Notes: a model not told the origin generated them from the sequence alone. Shown: positions 46,067 to 59,819, counted from the stretch's first letter. The stretch: DNA of 64,000 nt from Carallia brachiata (GCA_021464245.1 JADCRB010000118.1:2606056-2670055); one strand, 5' to 3'. Program-made: numbers and translations.

Positions 46067-49000
46067 ATCGGTTACACAAAATGAAAGAGCTTACATATGG
46101 TAAAGAATTACCTGTCTTTGGCAACCAAATCACCCAAATTATGGAAAGATGACAGTGCTAAAAATGGAAAGGAATCAGAAAATCATGATAGATTTAGTAA
46201 GTAAGCCGGCCAGTGGTGTTGCAATGCTCACAAAAACCACAACAAAGGAAAACCCAAATAGACATGGGGAATGCTATTTTCATGCACATTTGTTGAGTGT
46301 AGGTGTCTTCGCATGATTTATAAATAAATAAATAAAGCCAACATGTATAAATTATCTTTATTTATATACAACTTGCTTAGAGTGGCCGTCCACTTATGCT
46401 TTCTTTGCATTTTCAACTACTAATATTGAATTAGGGAAAATTATTATCGTAATATTTTGTAAGTATTATGATCATTATACGCAAGGAAACTAGCCCTTGA
46501 GCCCAATGTTTGACATAATTAATTAAAAAAACCACTCCTAGATGTCTTTAGGTCTTGTCTTTCCTACATCCCATTAATCCTCTCTCTTCAATCAACTTGG
46601 CCTAGTCGAGTTGGCCATTAGTGCATTGCCTCCACTGTCCTCAAATACTTTTAATATGTAGACTTTCTCATTTAAGTGAATTAGAATACTTATACTGTAT
46701 AAATATATTTTTGATTTGTTTAATAGCTAACTGGTTAATTATTAACTATTTCTTATTTCCAAAAAAGTTGGTCCTCTCTCTTTCTTCGTTTCCATATCAA
46801 TTACATATTTTTGTGTTCGTTAAATAGGTAGCATTTTATTTTGGACTCGATGGAACTAACTGTCCAATTTAAAGTACTTTTAACAGGTGTAATTCCTTAA
46901 TGTTAGATAGGACTTTACCAATTAACAAATATATTATATAAGGGATAGTCGATAACCGTTGAGATCACCAGATCACGCTGGGTATAAATGTACATGCAAT
47001 GGACTTAATTGCTATCCCTTTCGGGCTTTTATGCAATAATTTTTTTTTTGATCTGTAACGGACTTATGGACTTATAGTTTTTTTTAATGCAATAATTTTT
47101 TGACAACTAATATGGTTACAAAAGGCCACCGCTGTCCTTTCTGGCCAAATCGTTCGAATCTAATGCTCAAGTTAGGCCCAAGAAATTATTTCTGGCAACA
47201 TTTTCCGAGCTCGACACCGGGTAAGTTCCTCAATTTCCTACTTGTTGGGTGACAATCAAATTTTGTAAAATCACTCAAAATGTTAATTTGATGATAATTT
47301 GATGTGTTTTTCTTACTCACAATCTAAGTTAGGATTCCAGTGACAGTATTTAAAGGATTTAACTTTCAAATTTATCTAGTTTGACCATTAATTGTACCCG
47401 TTGGTTCTAAATCCAGCAATTGCTATAATCAGTTTGGAAGAGACTCACTTGGGTTCTACAGTATTCGGGTGATATATCCATTTCTATGCATTGAATTGAA
47501 TGAGGTATACAAACAGTAATTATTCTGACCTTAACCTATAAATCTAATAATTGACATACTCACAATTATTTTTTTTTTACTAAAAAATCAAATTTTGTGT
47601 TGACAGAAAAAAGAATCTCATGTAATCTGAAAAGTTGGCCTGAGAAAAACCCGAGTATAGGCTCTAGTTAATAAAAAAATAGTAATATTTGAATTTTCTT
47701 TTGAAAGTTTTAAATTTTCCGACAAAAATCAATAGACATACAATGTGCAATAAGTCATGAAAATATCCCATAACACCTAGTTGCATATTCTTTTACTTTT
47801 GGTTACACAATTTACCGAGCTAGTGACCCATCTAGTAATTTCAAGCACAAAAACAAAAATTTAAGAAAAAAAGAACTCAGAATTTTTTTTTTTATTATGT
47901 GAGACCTATGGTCAAAATGTTATCGGATCAAATTTTCAAGTCATGAATTATTTTTCTATATATTAATAAATTTATTGAATTATAAATTATATAATTAAAT
48001 ACTTTCTCATTTTTATAAATTTTACACATCCTTCCTCAAAATTAAAACTTAAGAACTTTTAGAGTAACATTCTAAATTTTAATTTATTTGAGTGTTTCTT
48101 AAAATAGTCAGTGCATAATTATGTAGCATTGGAAGTAGTCATTCACATGGCACAAGTGTTCTCTCACAAATTTAAGAATGCCAGCGGAGTCAAATCATTG
48201 CACCCTTTGTTTTTCGTTTTGGATGTTGAAAATAAGAACATGGTAGTGATAATCTAACTTGTCTCGTTAGGGAGTATTGTATCAGAGTTTAAAATGTATG
48301 TAAATAATTTAAATAGTTATATTATACCTCGCAACAGATTTTAGCGTATGTTTAACTCTATCAATTATTTCAATAAACACTCAAATTTAAGATCTAACCT
48401 GACAACATTTTATACCTTTACCACTAGACTACAACTTTGTACGATTCATCGCGCCCTATTGTAAATTGATAATGCACGCACTACAAGCCTGAAGCATCCA
48501 CAAAGTGGGCTGGTAAACAAATACAATTGTACAGACCGCGGTATTGGTCTCGTTCCTTGCTGTGCTCAGTTTTTTTTTTTTTTGTTAGAATAGCACATAC
48601 ATAATTCTAAACCATAAATTTTTTTTTTGCTTTTTTAATTTTTATGTAGGTCTTATTTAAATTTTTATTTTTTATTTGACACCGAATTAACTTGAAAATT
48701 AGAAAGCTCCCTATCTTCCATGTGACAAACTACAAACAAGCTTAATATTTTTTTTTGGTGCTAAATCTTGATATTCAAAATTTATATTGAATCTCAACTT
48801 ATTCTTGCCAACAAGAAAGCAAGAACAAGGGGCCCAAGCAATGCCCCACTGCCCCCTCTTTATTTAACTCCTTTTGAGACCATAAATATATCCAACTTGC
48901 TTCCATTGAAGATAGCTGGAGAACCATCAAGTAAAGTGTCTTAATGGCTACTTTGTGGTGTTTACTTCCCCCTTTTCGATCTCAAATTTATCGGACTTTA

Positions 49001-49478
49001 TGGGGCAAGTCAACATAGAGCAGAAAGCAAGGCTTTTCCGTGGTAACATGCCCGTATAATTGTGTTTATAACAGGGCAATCAGTGTCCCGGATTATCGAG
49101 AAATAGGCAATTTTTGTTGACATTAAACCATTGAACTCAACGTTGTAACTCGTTAAGTGGAAAATTATAGCTCATGAAAAGGCATGCTTGTTTTTTTATG
49201 GACCCGGCTCTAGCGGTGCACCGAGGAATATCAGATTTTTTTAATAAAATTAAAACTTAAATTTAGATAAGTATTACTACAAAATGTAAAGTATAAACAC
49301 CGTATGAAATTTGTTAAAAAAAATTTTCTTTGAAAATTTTTTTAAACAATAAAAAATTATTATTATATTATATGTATATATGACTCCGTATACAAAATGT
49401 GTATACTAAACATTTCCTTTTTTCTATTCATCATAATCAAAATTCGTTTGCGTATAAATATGAAGGAAATGAGACCTG
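46067..49478. other. Gene-free stretch
   Basis: AT-rich intergenic DNA. The 46621-46827 frame of 68 codons has no supporting features. No repeat was recognised with confidence. Confidence 0.5.
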
Positions 49479-49802
49479 TGTTGAAGTTAATTGAGATTCT
49501 TAGTTAGTAGTCTAGTAGAATTAAGACTGATTAAGTCTTTGTTTGCTATGATTTTAGTATTAAATTAGAAATAAAAGTCATTAGTGTCTAGCATATAAAG
49601 ATGTGATGTCTCAGTTTATGGTGTCGTTGGTAAGCGTTCTAGTTAAGAGATTCTATTAAAATTATTAGTGAGGCTAATTGAGAGATATACTTAGAGCGTG
49701 TGTTTCTCAATTGTGTAATATTTTCATATGAATAAAATTGAGATTTTTCATTTAATTAGTTAATAGTAAAGTATCAAAACTAATTGAGTTCTACATTTAA
49801 CA
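49479..49802 (+). mobile_element. LTR remnant with degraded primer-binding site
   Basis: The segment begins TGTTGAAG and ends TTTAACA. It contains a TATA-like catataaag (near 49590) and is followed directly by gtggcattaaagca. That resembles the initiator-tRNA-Met primer site (TGGTATCAGAGCA), with about 10 of 13 bases matching. This fits the left LTR of an old Copia-type element whose interior and second LTR are gone or outside recognition. Confidence 0.5.
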
Positions 49803-51084
49803 GTGGCATTAAAGCATACAATTAAATTCTAACAATACTATCAGAATTAATTAAATTCTAGAATTAACAATTTGAACTCCAATTTTCCGACTTTGTTCTT
49901 GTGGCTAGACAAATTAAATTTGGTCGATTAAAAGCGAGTCAGGGGTGCTATTGCAATATTGCCTAGAATGTTAATTTGCAATGTGTAACAACTTCTAGTG
50001 AAAACATATATGGTTTTTTTTGTGCATTGCCATAGCATATTAACATAGCAGTTATCGATTGAAAAGTAAAAGGAACACAATAAAGGGAAAAAAAAAAAAA
50101 GAAGGAAGAAGAAACAAACATGAATATCGAGAAAGGAATCAGGTCTGACTTTTGCAAGAGAAGACTATTCTCTGAGTCAAATGCTCGAGAAGAATGTAAG
50201 ATCCATGCAATGCCTGTAATACATCTGTTTTTAATTGTTAAAAAAATAAAAGAAGAAGAATACAAGGCCCATGCAGCAGAATAAAGACAGTGCAGTATTC
50301 AAAGGCAGCAAAAATTGATCATAGCCATCCTTATGTAAGAATCCTGTTTAAATACGCAAAGAAAATGACACGCATAGGGCCCTAATTTTGCACACCAGAC
50401 AAGATCAATAGAGAGCTTTGACTAATGGGATTCCGATTTAGCCTATTTTATCTCGGAGAGGATTGATTGTTAACTGTTAGATGTTAATAGAGAAGAAATG
50501 TTTAGTTTAAGAAAATTATAAAGAGAGTGCTTTGTATTCAATTAAATCTCACTTAATGTAAGTAATTTTGGGAGTGAGGAAATTCAATTTTTCAATCTCC
50601 TCTAAATTTAATAAGTTTGGTGGCTAATTGAGCTAATAACGTGATTCCAAAGCTTGACGTGTTGACACGAAGGCATGAGATGAAACGTTTCAAAAGCGTG
50701 TAGATTTAATGAAAACAATTCAAGAAAGTACAAAAATAACTTAACGAGCCCAGAAGTATAAAAAGTACAAAAGAGGAGTTGATAAATGATTCAATTCAAC
50801 CCACTCCATATTAATTGGTTCAATGGATTCCATGTTAGTTGAGCCGTAAAGGTTATTTACTACATCAGCCTATCCAAGACACACGCATGTGACATAATAA
50901 TTGAATGGTCCACATGTTTGCCTAAGTGGATAAATAACCCAATAGCAAAACTCGAATCTTGACCCTTATAACAATTTTTTTTTATATAATATATATACAT
51001 ATCGTGAGTATATCAATTATTACACTTATGAGTTTAACTTGAAATTATCGTTATTTTTTTTATTCAACTTCTCTTATATAAAAG
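49803..51084. other. Gene-free stretch
   Basis: AT-rich, with a 100-codon minus-strand frame (50265-49963) of low-complexity composition that I do not regard as a gene. Confidence 0.45.
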
Positions 51085-51245
51085 ATCAACTATTATAGTA
51101 TTATTAGATCGAACGAATCTTTCTCAATTCAATCACAGTATTAATGAATTTAAAACTTACATAACGTTGGCCCACAAAATATTGAGGAGTCGAACTTGAA
51201 CTCAGCCCCACGCGGAAATATTAACTATGCTACCATTTCGGATAA
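51085..51245 (-). mobile_element. tRNA-derived SINE-like sequence
   Basis: On the minus strand, ggtagcatagttaatatt (A-box-like) is followed about 30 bases later by gagttcaagttcgactcct (B-box-like) and an AT-rich body. It is degraded and its ends are not fixed. Confidence 0.35.
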
Positions 51246-52520
51246 TCCTCATAAAAGTTTAATTCACATGAAAGATAGACTTAATATACGCAATAATCTC
51301 CCGTTAAGGAGTCAAATAAATACAAAAAAACGAAAAATCAGCTTGGTAATGTCGCCTAAGAATCAGTACTCTAAATCTACAAATTTAAACGGTGATTTAA
51401 ATTCGGTGCTCGGATTGCGGTGATAGGTGTATCCAATTGCTTTTATTCTAATTAATTTTTTAATAAGACAAAGAAAAATACATCCTTTTTGGAAGGAATG
51501 CATTATTGATATCAAATATAATTAGTTTGAGAGGAACACAAAACTTCTTATATGAGGAAATGAAATTACATTGGATGATTAGATTAATTTGCATAGGAAT
51601 ATTAGTTTTTATTGAATATTTTTCATTTAACCAAACCATCATGTAGAAATAATATAATACATCATCAATCGTTGTGATTTAATGATTAGAAGATTTTGTT
51701 TATACCATGATGTCGCATATTCAAATTCTTATTAAGGTATTCAATGAAAATAAATATACATCTGATGCTACCAAAAAAACTTGTTAGGCTTCTAAGATTT
51801 GCTCTCCTGTGAGGTTTGGTGGTGTAGCGTAGAATAAGCATTTGAATGAATTGCAAACATAACCATATTGGTTCCAGTAAATATATGCACGGTAGGTTGA
51901 TATAATTATGCAATTTGTTTGATTGATTAAAATGGTATATTTACAAAGAAAAAAATGGGAAAAGAGAGACAACTCATTTGCTAAAAATGCTCAACTTTCA
52001 TTTTGCGCAGAAGTGGAATTGCGAAAAATGGAAATCATAGTGACTAAAAAAAAGTCAAACGGTCAAACACAAAATTTAGAATGATAATATGCACGCTTGG
52101 ATTGATTGATTCGGATTAAATGTAGAGAACGTAACTATCACGATGGTGTGCTAGCATTACTTTTATCTATCTGTCATCAACTTTTAGGGATTTTTAAATT
52201 AATTCGTTTTTTTAATATAATTATCTCATAAATTTATATAATATAATAAATAAATTTTATTTAAAATAAAAATAATAAAATAAATTTATATACTGTAAAA
52301 TTATTAATAAATTATATTAAAAAATAAATTAAAACAACAATTATTGGACTTTTTCACCTGTTTGCATAAAAGCTCACATCAAAACTGATAATAAGACCAC
52401 AACAAACTACAAGGAAAAAAGTTGATAAGAGCATGAATTGAAATTAAGTAAAATTTATATACTACTTTTTTAAAATTTAATAAAATTTTACTGAATTACA
52501 CCACATTATTGCATTCAGCG
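51246..52520. other. Gene-free stretch
   Basis: AT-rich DNA, very A/T-dense at 52190-52340. No gene or named repeat was recognised. The right part probably contains distal promoter sequence of the gene at 52998. Confidence 0.45.
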
Positions 52521-52683
52521 GGTAGGCTTGAAATGTCATCTCCTCGTTGATCAAAAAAGAAATATCATCTCCTCCACCTTAAAAAAGGCTGCTGTTTTGG
52601 CTGACGGCCACCACCCTACAACACAGTACTTCCAAGCCAAGTTCCAACCCAACCCCACACCAACCCAGAAAGGTCAAAAACAC

Positions 52684-52684
<1 letters not shown>

Positions 52685-52716
<32 letters not shown>
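52685..52716 (+). repeat. (TC)n microsatellite in the probable 5' leader
   Basis: About 16 CT units lie 280 bp upstream of the start codon at 52998. CT runs are frequent in plant 5' leaders and core promoters, so this may mark the transcript start region of the RING-vWA gene. Confidence 0.75.
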
Positions 52717-52720
<4 letters not shown>

Positions 52721-52997
52721 TAACAACCAACAACCAATATAACTATGACCATACGCTCCTAACGCATTCCTCTCTCTTTCTCCTAACAATTTTAAAAAAG
52801 GAGGCATCTTTGTTCATGTTCAAGGAATCTACATGGTTGAAAGCCGCAGTTTTGTGATCCAACTATTGATGCCCAGATAAGCCAAATTTGCTAGATTGAT
52901 AGAAAGCCTCATTGGGTAGTTGTTTTTTTTATCTTTTTTTTTTGTTTTTTTTGGTTCGGTTTAGAAAAAGATTGATACATAGATAGATCCGAAAGAC

Positions 52998-55900
52998 ATG
53001 GGAAGCAAATGGAGGAAGGCAAAGTTGATGCTTGGTTTAAAAACTTGCCTTTATGTTCCTCCGGAACTTGATGAACGACATGATGATTCTTCCTCCCATT
53101 CTGCTGCTGCTGCTGCCAGATTCTCCAACTCATCAGTTTCCTTGTCGTCTCCTCGTGGTGGCTCTTCCACTCCCACAACAGCCCTGTCCTCATCTTCTGG
53201 TCTCCGCTTGTCCAAATCCGGACACAAGTCCTCCTATGATAAGGTTGTTACCTTGTCCTCAACATGTGTATGCACGTCTGTACACATATGTGTATGTCTC
53301 TGCGTAGATGATTGTGAGTAATGCTGTTCTTGATTGTGTAAATTTTTCAGGCTTGATGTAATGAATTGTCTCGCCTTGTGTTTATGGGGTATTTTAAAAT
53401 GGGATTTTTTTTTTTGTTCTATTGAAAATGGGATTTAAGCTACGGGTTATATTAAGAAATATCCATTGTATTGCATGTGGTGATTAAATCCTAATTTGTC
53501 AAGAACACCAATGTCCAGTTTGGCCCTTTTTTTTGTTGTTTTGATACCGCCAATGTCCATTTCTTTTGATCTATTGGTTGTGATAATCTAATTATTAAGA
53601 CTACTGATGTTCAGATTTTATCACTGCTGAATCTTTGCTACGGAATTTGCAAGTTTTTAAGATGCCAAGTTGTAATTGAATCTTTTTATAGTGTTAATTT
53701 CTGTTTTAACTTTTTTTTAGTAACATTATCTAGTCTGACTGTCGATTCAAGTTGCTTTTTTTTTTTTTAATCGAGATGGGGTATGGTGGGTGGGTATGGG
53801 GGAGTGATTTACCAATGTTTGAGAAGAAAGATGTGGTCATTAGCTGTCATGTAGTTTTCAGCTCTCTCTATGAGATTAACACTCTGTTTGGATAAAAAAT
53901 TGGGGGAGAGCTTTGGCCCTTCTAAGTTCTTCTCGGCTCGATTCCGATTTAGGCAGAGTCTAATACGACTTCTTTGTACTATAAGTCTCAAATCAAACAG
54001 AAATAGGAGAGAAAAATGGAATGAATAAAAGTGTAAGAAATACATATTAAAAACGAATGAAAATTTTTTATTTTTCTTGTATTTGGGAATATAACAAAAT
54101 CTCCCTTGTGGGTAGATTAAGTGGATTAGTCTATTTTTAAGGACCTTTTTTTTTTTTTGAACTTTGGCTTATTGTAAAAAAGTGTAACATAGTTTGCAGT
54201 GGTTTTGCTCTACCCCAGACCTTTTACTTGATGGGGAAAAGTGCTTTGTCTGGTCAGCACCACTTTCTTTGTGCCACACATAAACCATATGACTAATATC
54301 CATCACCCTCTCTCTATCTCTCCTCCCTCTTCTAATGGCAAAATTTAGAAAGCCTGTCAACAGTTGATTGGGAGCTTTCTTGCAATAGGATTGCACAAAG
54401 AAAAAGTTGGGGAGTCCAAGAAAGAAGCTAAATATTTACAAAAAAAAAAGCCAAATATGAAATTTCTGGAGCAAATCCAATACTATCCCATTATCCCTTC
54501 TTTTGATGAGCTTTGTATTTCTTTTCTAAAATTGTTTTTGGGTTTTATCGTCTCGAAATCTTCATCGTTTAGTTTGTTAAAAAAATGGTTGCTTGATCTG
54601 AATATTCAATTCCAACTCCCTTCTTTTGAAAAGTCTCATTCTTTATTGTTAATGGTTTAATTTTGGCCTTGTGTCCTTTGCTAGGCTTTGACTGCCAAAC
54701 GTTTGACTTGTCTTTTTGGGTTGATTAGCTAATCTTTTGGGGTGCGTACCAGTTTCAGTAAATCAATTTTCTTTATTAAAAGTTTCCGCACAATGTGGAT
54801 ACGTGTTGCAGATGAGTTGCCTACTATTTCTTTTTATGAGTGGCAGTGCATTTGAAATTTACACATGACAGAAAAGTCATCACAGAATTTGGAAGTGATT
54901 TTTTAGTTTCCTGAACTGGAATGTAAATCATACTGGATTCTAAATTCATAAATCCTTGTTAGCAATGCTTAAGTGACACTTACGCTCAATGCGCAGCGAT
55001 ATGGACCGTTAATAATGTTAATCGCATGTTGCCCTATGTGTCTAAATTTATCAATACTTGTGTCGAGCTTTTTGTAACTTGCTTGACATTATCATTGGTC
55101 CTTCTAGCCTGGAAGTACATTACTCCTCATTTGGAATATCGGAAATCTGTATTTCCATCGGAGGCATTTGTGGTTTAGAAGTATCATGTGCTTCGAGAAC
55201 CTATAAGAAGACCCCTGTGTGGTTTGGAATGCATAAAATGTCTGATGTTTAATGAAAGAACTTTCTGTGCTTAAATAAAATGTTTATTTGTCCTGCTTGT
55301 TTGTTTGCAAGATAATATTTAGCTGTTTTTGAGAACTTCGATTCTGACCTGCTTCTCCCCCTAAATGCAGAGGACTTGTGCGATATGCCTCACTGCTATG
55401 AAACCTGGACAAGGCCATGCTATTTTTACTGCAGAATGCTCTCATTCGTTTCATTTTCACTGCATTACCTCTAATGTAAAACATGGGAACCAAATTTGTC
55501 CCGTTTGCCGAGCAGAGTGGAAAGAAATCCCCCTCCAAAGCACTGATCCTGTTGTTTCCCATGGAAGGCCAAGCATCAATGGAGTAGGTAGGTCTCGAGA
55601 TGATGCCTGGACGACTGTTATAAGACGGCTTCCTCCTGCTCGATTGGATGCAAATCGGCAGATTTCTTCATTGAATCATGCCCCTGAACCGGCTGTCTTT
55701 GATGATGATGAAGCCTTAGATGGGCAATGTAATGAGAAAGAAGTGTCTGCTGAAGATGCTGGTGACAGCAATTCCGTGGGAACAATAAAGCTTAAAACAT
55801 ATCCAGAAACTTCAGCTGTTAGTAAATCAGCTGCTCACGATAACTTCCATGTATTAGTCCACCTAAAGGCACCAATCGCCGGTAGGAAGCAACAGAGTAG

Positions 55901-57284
55901 CAGATGCACCAGTGAATTGCCACGTGCCCCAGTTGACCTCATCACAGTGCTTGATGTTAGTGGCAGCATGGCAGGTACAAAGCTTGCTTTGCTGAAACGA
56001 GCTATGGGTTTTGTGATACAGAACCTTGGCCCATCTGACCGGCTTTCCGTCATTGCGTTTTCCTCTACTGCTCGACGCCTCTTTCCACTTCGTTGCATGA
56101 CTGAGACTGGAAGACAGGAAGCATTACAGGCTGTTAATTCATTGGTATCTAACGGTGGGACAAATATTGCCGAAGGACTGAGAAAAGGCGCCAAGGTGAT
56201 TGGGGATAGTAAGAGGAAGAATCCCGTTGCCAGTATCATCTTGTTATCTGATGGGCAGGATACCTATACCATTACAAGTCCTAGCGGGACTCGTGCTCAA
56301 ACAGGTTACAAGTCCATTCTTCCAACTCCAATTCATCGGAATGGTGGCACAGGCGTCTATGTACCTGTACATGCATTTGGGTTTGGTGCAGACCATGATG
56401 CTGCCTTAATGCATTCAATTTCAGAGATAACTGGAGGGACCTTTTCATTCATAGAAAGTGAGAGTGTGATTCAAGATGCATTTGCTCAATGCATTGGAGG
56501 GCTGCTGAGTGTAGTGGTACAGGAGCTACGGGTCAAAGTTGAATGTATTCACTCGAGCTTGAAAATCGGTTCAATAAAGGCAGGGAGTTACCGAACCAGC
56601 ATCACAGCCGATTCAAGAGCTGGGTCTGCTGATGTTGGAGACTTGTATGCTGAAGAAGAAAGGGATTTCCTGGTGACTGTTAATATTCCAGTTGATGAGA
56701 CCAGTGATGAGATGTCACTGCTAAAAGTTACTTGTCATTATAGAGATCCTATTACAAAACATGAGATGATGGTCGAAGGAGATAAGGTATGGATTCAGAG
56801 GCCTAAAACTGTCACGGCGCAAGCAGTGTCAATGGAAGTGGATAGACAAAAAAACCGTATTCATGCTGCAGAGGCAATGGCTGAGGCAAGAACTGCAGCT
56901 GACAATGGCGATCTAGCGCGTGCAGTCTTAATCTTAGACAGCTGCCACAGGGCATTATCAGAATCTGCATCTGCACAAGCCGGTGACGGATTGTGTAGCT
57001 CGTTATGTGCTGAGTTAAAAGAGATGAAAGAAAGGATGGCAAACCGCCAAGTATACGAGACATCAGGAAGGGCGTATGTTCTATCGGGCTTGAGCTCGCA
57101 TTCATGGCAGAGGGCGACTGCACGAGGTGATTTCTCCAGTACTACAAGCCTTGTCCAAGCTTATCGAACTCCCAACATGGTCGACATGGTAACTCAGTCT
57201 CAGACCAGGATGTTAGGGACCCCATCAAATCATAAAAAACTCAGGCAAGCCTTGTCATTTCGTGCCAGACCAGAGCCAAGGTAA
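52998..57284 (+). CDS. RING-finger / von Willebrand A domain E3 ligase, WAV3/EDA40 family
   Basis: Predicted 719-aa E3 ubiquitin ligase of the plant WAV3/WAVH/EDA40 group, known in Arabidopsis for root gravitropism and gametophyte roles. Exon 1 is 52998-53243 (82 codons, MGSKWRKAKLMLGLKTCLYVP). A 2127-bp intron (gttg...tgcag) follows, then exon 2 is 55371-57284, joined in phase 0. The RING-H2 motif spans residues 85-128: C85, C88, C105, H107, H110 or H112, C113, C125, C128. The vWA domain starts near 270 with the metal-site motif DVSGSM (D277, S279, S281) and continues through GGTNIAEGL and LLSDGQD. A C-terminal vWA-associated beta domain and a helical region follow. The final residues PEPR match the family's usual end, so the GT just after is not taken as a splice donor. 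Intact, with a normal length of about 700-740. Confidence 0.93.
53244..55370 (+). other. Intron 1 of the RING-vWA gene
   Basis: T-rich plant intron with gttgtt at the donor and aaatgcag at the acceptor. Small frames in it (54364-54660, 55058-55252) have no supporting features. Confidence 0.85.
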
Positions 57285-58995
57285 CTTTTAGCAGTATCTC
57301 TGGAAGTTCTCCTCACCGTCAATTCATATATTTTATGTCCATGGATACTTGGAGTCTTTGTCATTTTTATCTTTATTTATTTATTTATTTATTTTTCGTC
57401 TTGAGGGAATGTCTTTGAACCTCCTATCTCCCGCTCGGCATAGTATTCGATAACCGGATGGAAGAACTTGGGTAATTTGAGAGAGAGGGACTTGGGTAAT
57501 TCACATTGATTTTTGTATGTATATGAATAAGAAAAATGTGGATAACTGAGATGGGTTTTAAGAGAAATGGTGAAAGAACAAGGTGGGGCATTGGGTTCTT
57601 AATAGTCTCATTATGGGTCGCTGTACAAAAGGAGAATTTGGGTTTTTACATTTTAGGAGGTGGGGTATAGCCTTGTAATTGTGAGAATACATGGGGGTGG
57701 ATTCTTCTTTTAATATAAAATGAAGTGATGAAATGGATATTTCTACTCTTGAATTGTTTTCAATTCTTTTTAGTTCATTCCACTGTTTTATGATGGAGAA
57801 CCTGCAATCAGCGTGGGAAAAGGCAAAGAGAAAAGAGGACAGAAAAAAAAGGAAACCCTAATGAAGGGAAAGGCCATTAAGCTTGAATAATGTGACATTC
57901 ACATAGCCAATTTGTTGATTGTGCCAAAACAGTACAACCATAACACCAGTTGGGTAGGGGCATTAGTTTGAGATCTTATCCTCCAAATTCCTATATCCTA
58001 GATGGGAGAAAAATAATCAAATTCTAGTCATCTCTGAAATGATCCTCTCCAACTATTGTGACTCATGATCAGCAATTTTGTTTTTGGATTGGAAATTGGA
58101 TCTGCTTATTAAAGACTTTTAAGTTTATGTCTAATAGTTTTTTTTTCTTATTAATTGACTCTGATTAAAATTTAAATTTGATATCTTCTAACTCTAAAAA
58201 TAACTCCTGTAACCACCCCCTCTCCCTACCTTCAATAAATTAGAGCTCATTGGTTATGTTTAATTGTATTGAAAGCACGCGCGCTCGAGTTGTGTATATG
58301 TTTTTAAGCTAATTTGTACTCAAAAATAGTAAAATGCTAAACGTAAGTGGGTCTATTGACCTGCCTTAAACCATCGGCCGACTTATTCTAGCCCAATTTC
58401 CTTGGGAGACTTAAACACACAATTTGTTCTTAGTGATGAAATAGTCCATCAATACAGGTAAGAAAAAAACTTTGTGAGAGTGATGGCAATTTGTTCTACA
58501 TTTTCATATGAAAAAATCCAATTTAACAAAGAAAATGAAGATATCTATAAAGACAACGTAAAATTTATAAAAAAAAATATCTACTCTTATTATATAGTTT
58601 ACAGCTTAATACACTTCTTAATAGAATAAAAAAGGTTAGAAAATAAAGAGAAATTGATCTCGACAAGAAAATTTGTGCTCATCATATTTATTAGGCACTT
58701 ATTATTTTTTTGGATCAAAAAAAAATTTATTCATAAGTGTGTGGATTACCTGATATATAAATTGAAATGAAGTAAATTTTATTTATTTTGTTTCATTTAA
58801 CTCAACTTATAAAAAGAAATTTATCATTCAAACACTATTAATTTTGAACGTACTCTTTTCAACTAACTAACGATCTTAATAAATCTAAAATAAGTAACAC
58901 GTAGAACACAACTAAACAGACTAAATTTAGCTGTCAAACCCCGAGGTTTGGGCCTCACCAAGCGCTCATTATATTTATAAAAAAAATAGGTAGAC
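57285..58995. other. 3' flank of the RING-vWA gene and gene-free DNA
   Basis: The first few hundred bases are probably the 3' untranslated region, with an ATTT microsatellite at about 57374-57393. The rest is AT-rich and I see no gene. Confidence 0.5.
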
Positions 58996-59200
58996 GGGAT
59001 TTAGAAGATAGAAATAAACGAAAAAATTTATTTGTTTAATCAGTCAGTTTATTTGTGTAACAAAACGTTAAATTATTATAATAAAATTTAAAAATATTTT
59101 TTATATATTTTTATTATAAAAATTAAGTGTTTTATTGCACAAACAAATTAATTAGTTGTACAAAAAAATTTTCATCTGTTCTTCATTCACTAAATCTCAT
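58996..59200. mobile_element. Foldback MITE
   Basis: The two arms are imperfectly complementary over roughly 95 bases. The left has gggatttag..gaa..., tttgtgtaacaaaacgttaaat and ataataaaattt. The right has the complements attttattataa, aagtgttttattgcacaaac and cactaaatctc. A short A/T loop lies at about 59090-59110. It shares the 'tgt(g)caacaa' type of motif with 40771-40970. No coding capacity. Confidence 0.65.
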
Positions 59201-59296
59201 ATACGTAACAGTACTCTTATATTTATTAAGCCTTCCCATCGCACTTATATGAAAATTAAAATTTAAGGTATACTTCATACAAAATTATAAATCAAA

Positions 59297-59580
59297 ACTA
59301 GACCCTAGATAAAAATTGTGCCTTGGCGCTTTTTGTCTGCGTCATTACAGGAAGGTTCATCACGCAATCCGAGGATTCTGAATTCCCCAAGATAAAAGAA
59401 GCAACGGCCGAAGACAACTTTGGCTTCCCCCACTGGATGACACGGTCACGTGACCGAGTTGGCAACGCTTTGCAGTAATGGCGCCCGCTGCTTCCTGCCA
59501 CCTCGTCCAGAGTGCTGTCTCAAAATTTGCTACTGCTTAATAACGAATGAATCAAAAAGAGGGAATTTTCTTTCTTGAAA
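59297..59580 (+). promoter_or_regulatory. Putative promoter of a gene running off the right edge
   Basis: This block is much GC-richer than its surroundings and contains a perfect 12-bp palindrome with a G-box core, ggtcacgtgacc (59444-59455). Plant bZIP and bHLH factors bind CACGTG. Downstream lies a pyrimidine-rich leader. No TATA box is evident. Confidence 0.45.
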
Positions 59581-59599
59581 AATGGGAAAAAGAAAAAAT

Positions 59600-59819
59600 A
59601 AGAAAAAAAATAAAAATAAAAATAAAGTTTTCTTCTTTGTTGAACCCCTCGCTCGAAATCCCCACACCCATTTCCTCATTACTTCCCATTTTCTTCTTTC
59701 AATTCTCTGCTTCCAAACACTGCATGCCCCATTTGCTAATAATCCCAGTTTTCAAGTTCAAAGATTACAACCCCTTTAATCTGATCAATAAGTTGATTAT
59801 TCAAAGAAGAAGAAGAAAG
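59600..59819 (+). other. Putative non-coding first exon
   Basis: This C/T-rich leader-like sequence ends in gaagaagaaag followed by gtaatttc, a good plant splice donor at 59820. No convincing long frame is present. The exon start is unknown. I infer that it is the 5' leader of the gene whose next exon starts at 63961. Confidence 0.35.

Noticed and set aside
51196..51423. 75-codon frame
   Set aside because: No supporting features. It overlaps a SINE-like sequence on the other strand.
52528..52857. 109-codon frame upstream of the RING-vWA gene
   Set aside because: It lies in the leader region and runs through a CT microsatellite. The real start at 52998 matches the family N-terminus.
55835..56239. 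Minus-strand 134-codon frame
   Set aside because: It is the shadow of the vWA domain coding sequence.
57281..57290. Splice donor at the end of the RING-vWA coding region
   Set aside because: The frame ends with the family's usual terminal residues just there, and the total length is already normal.
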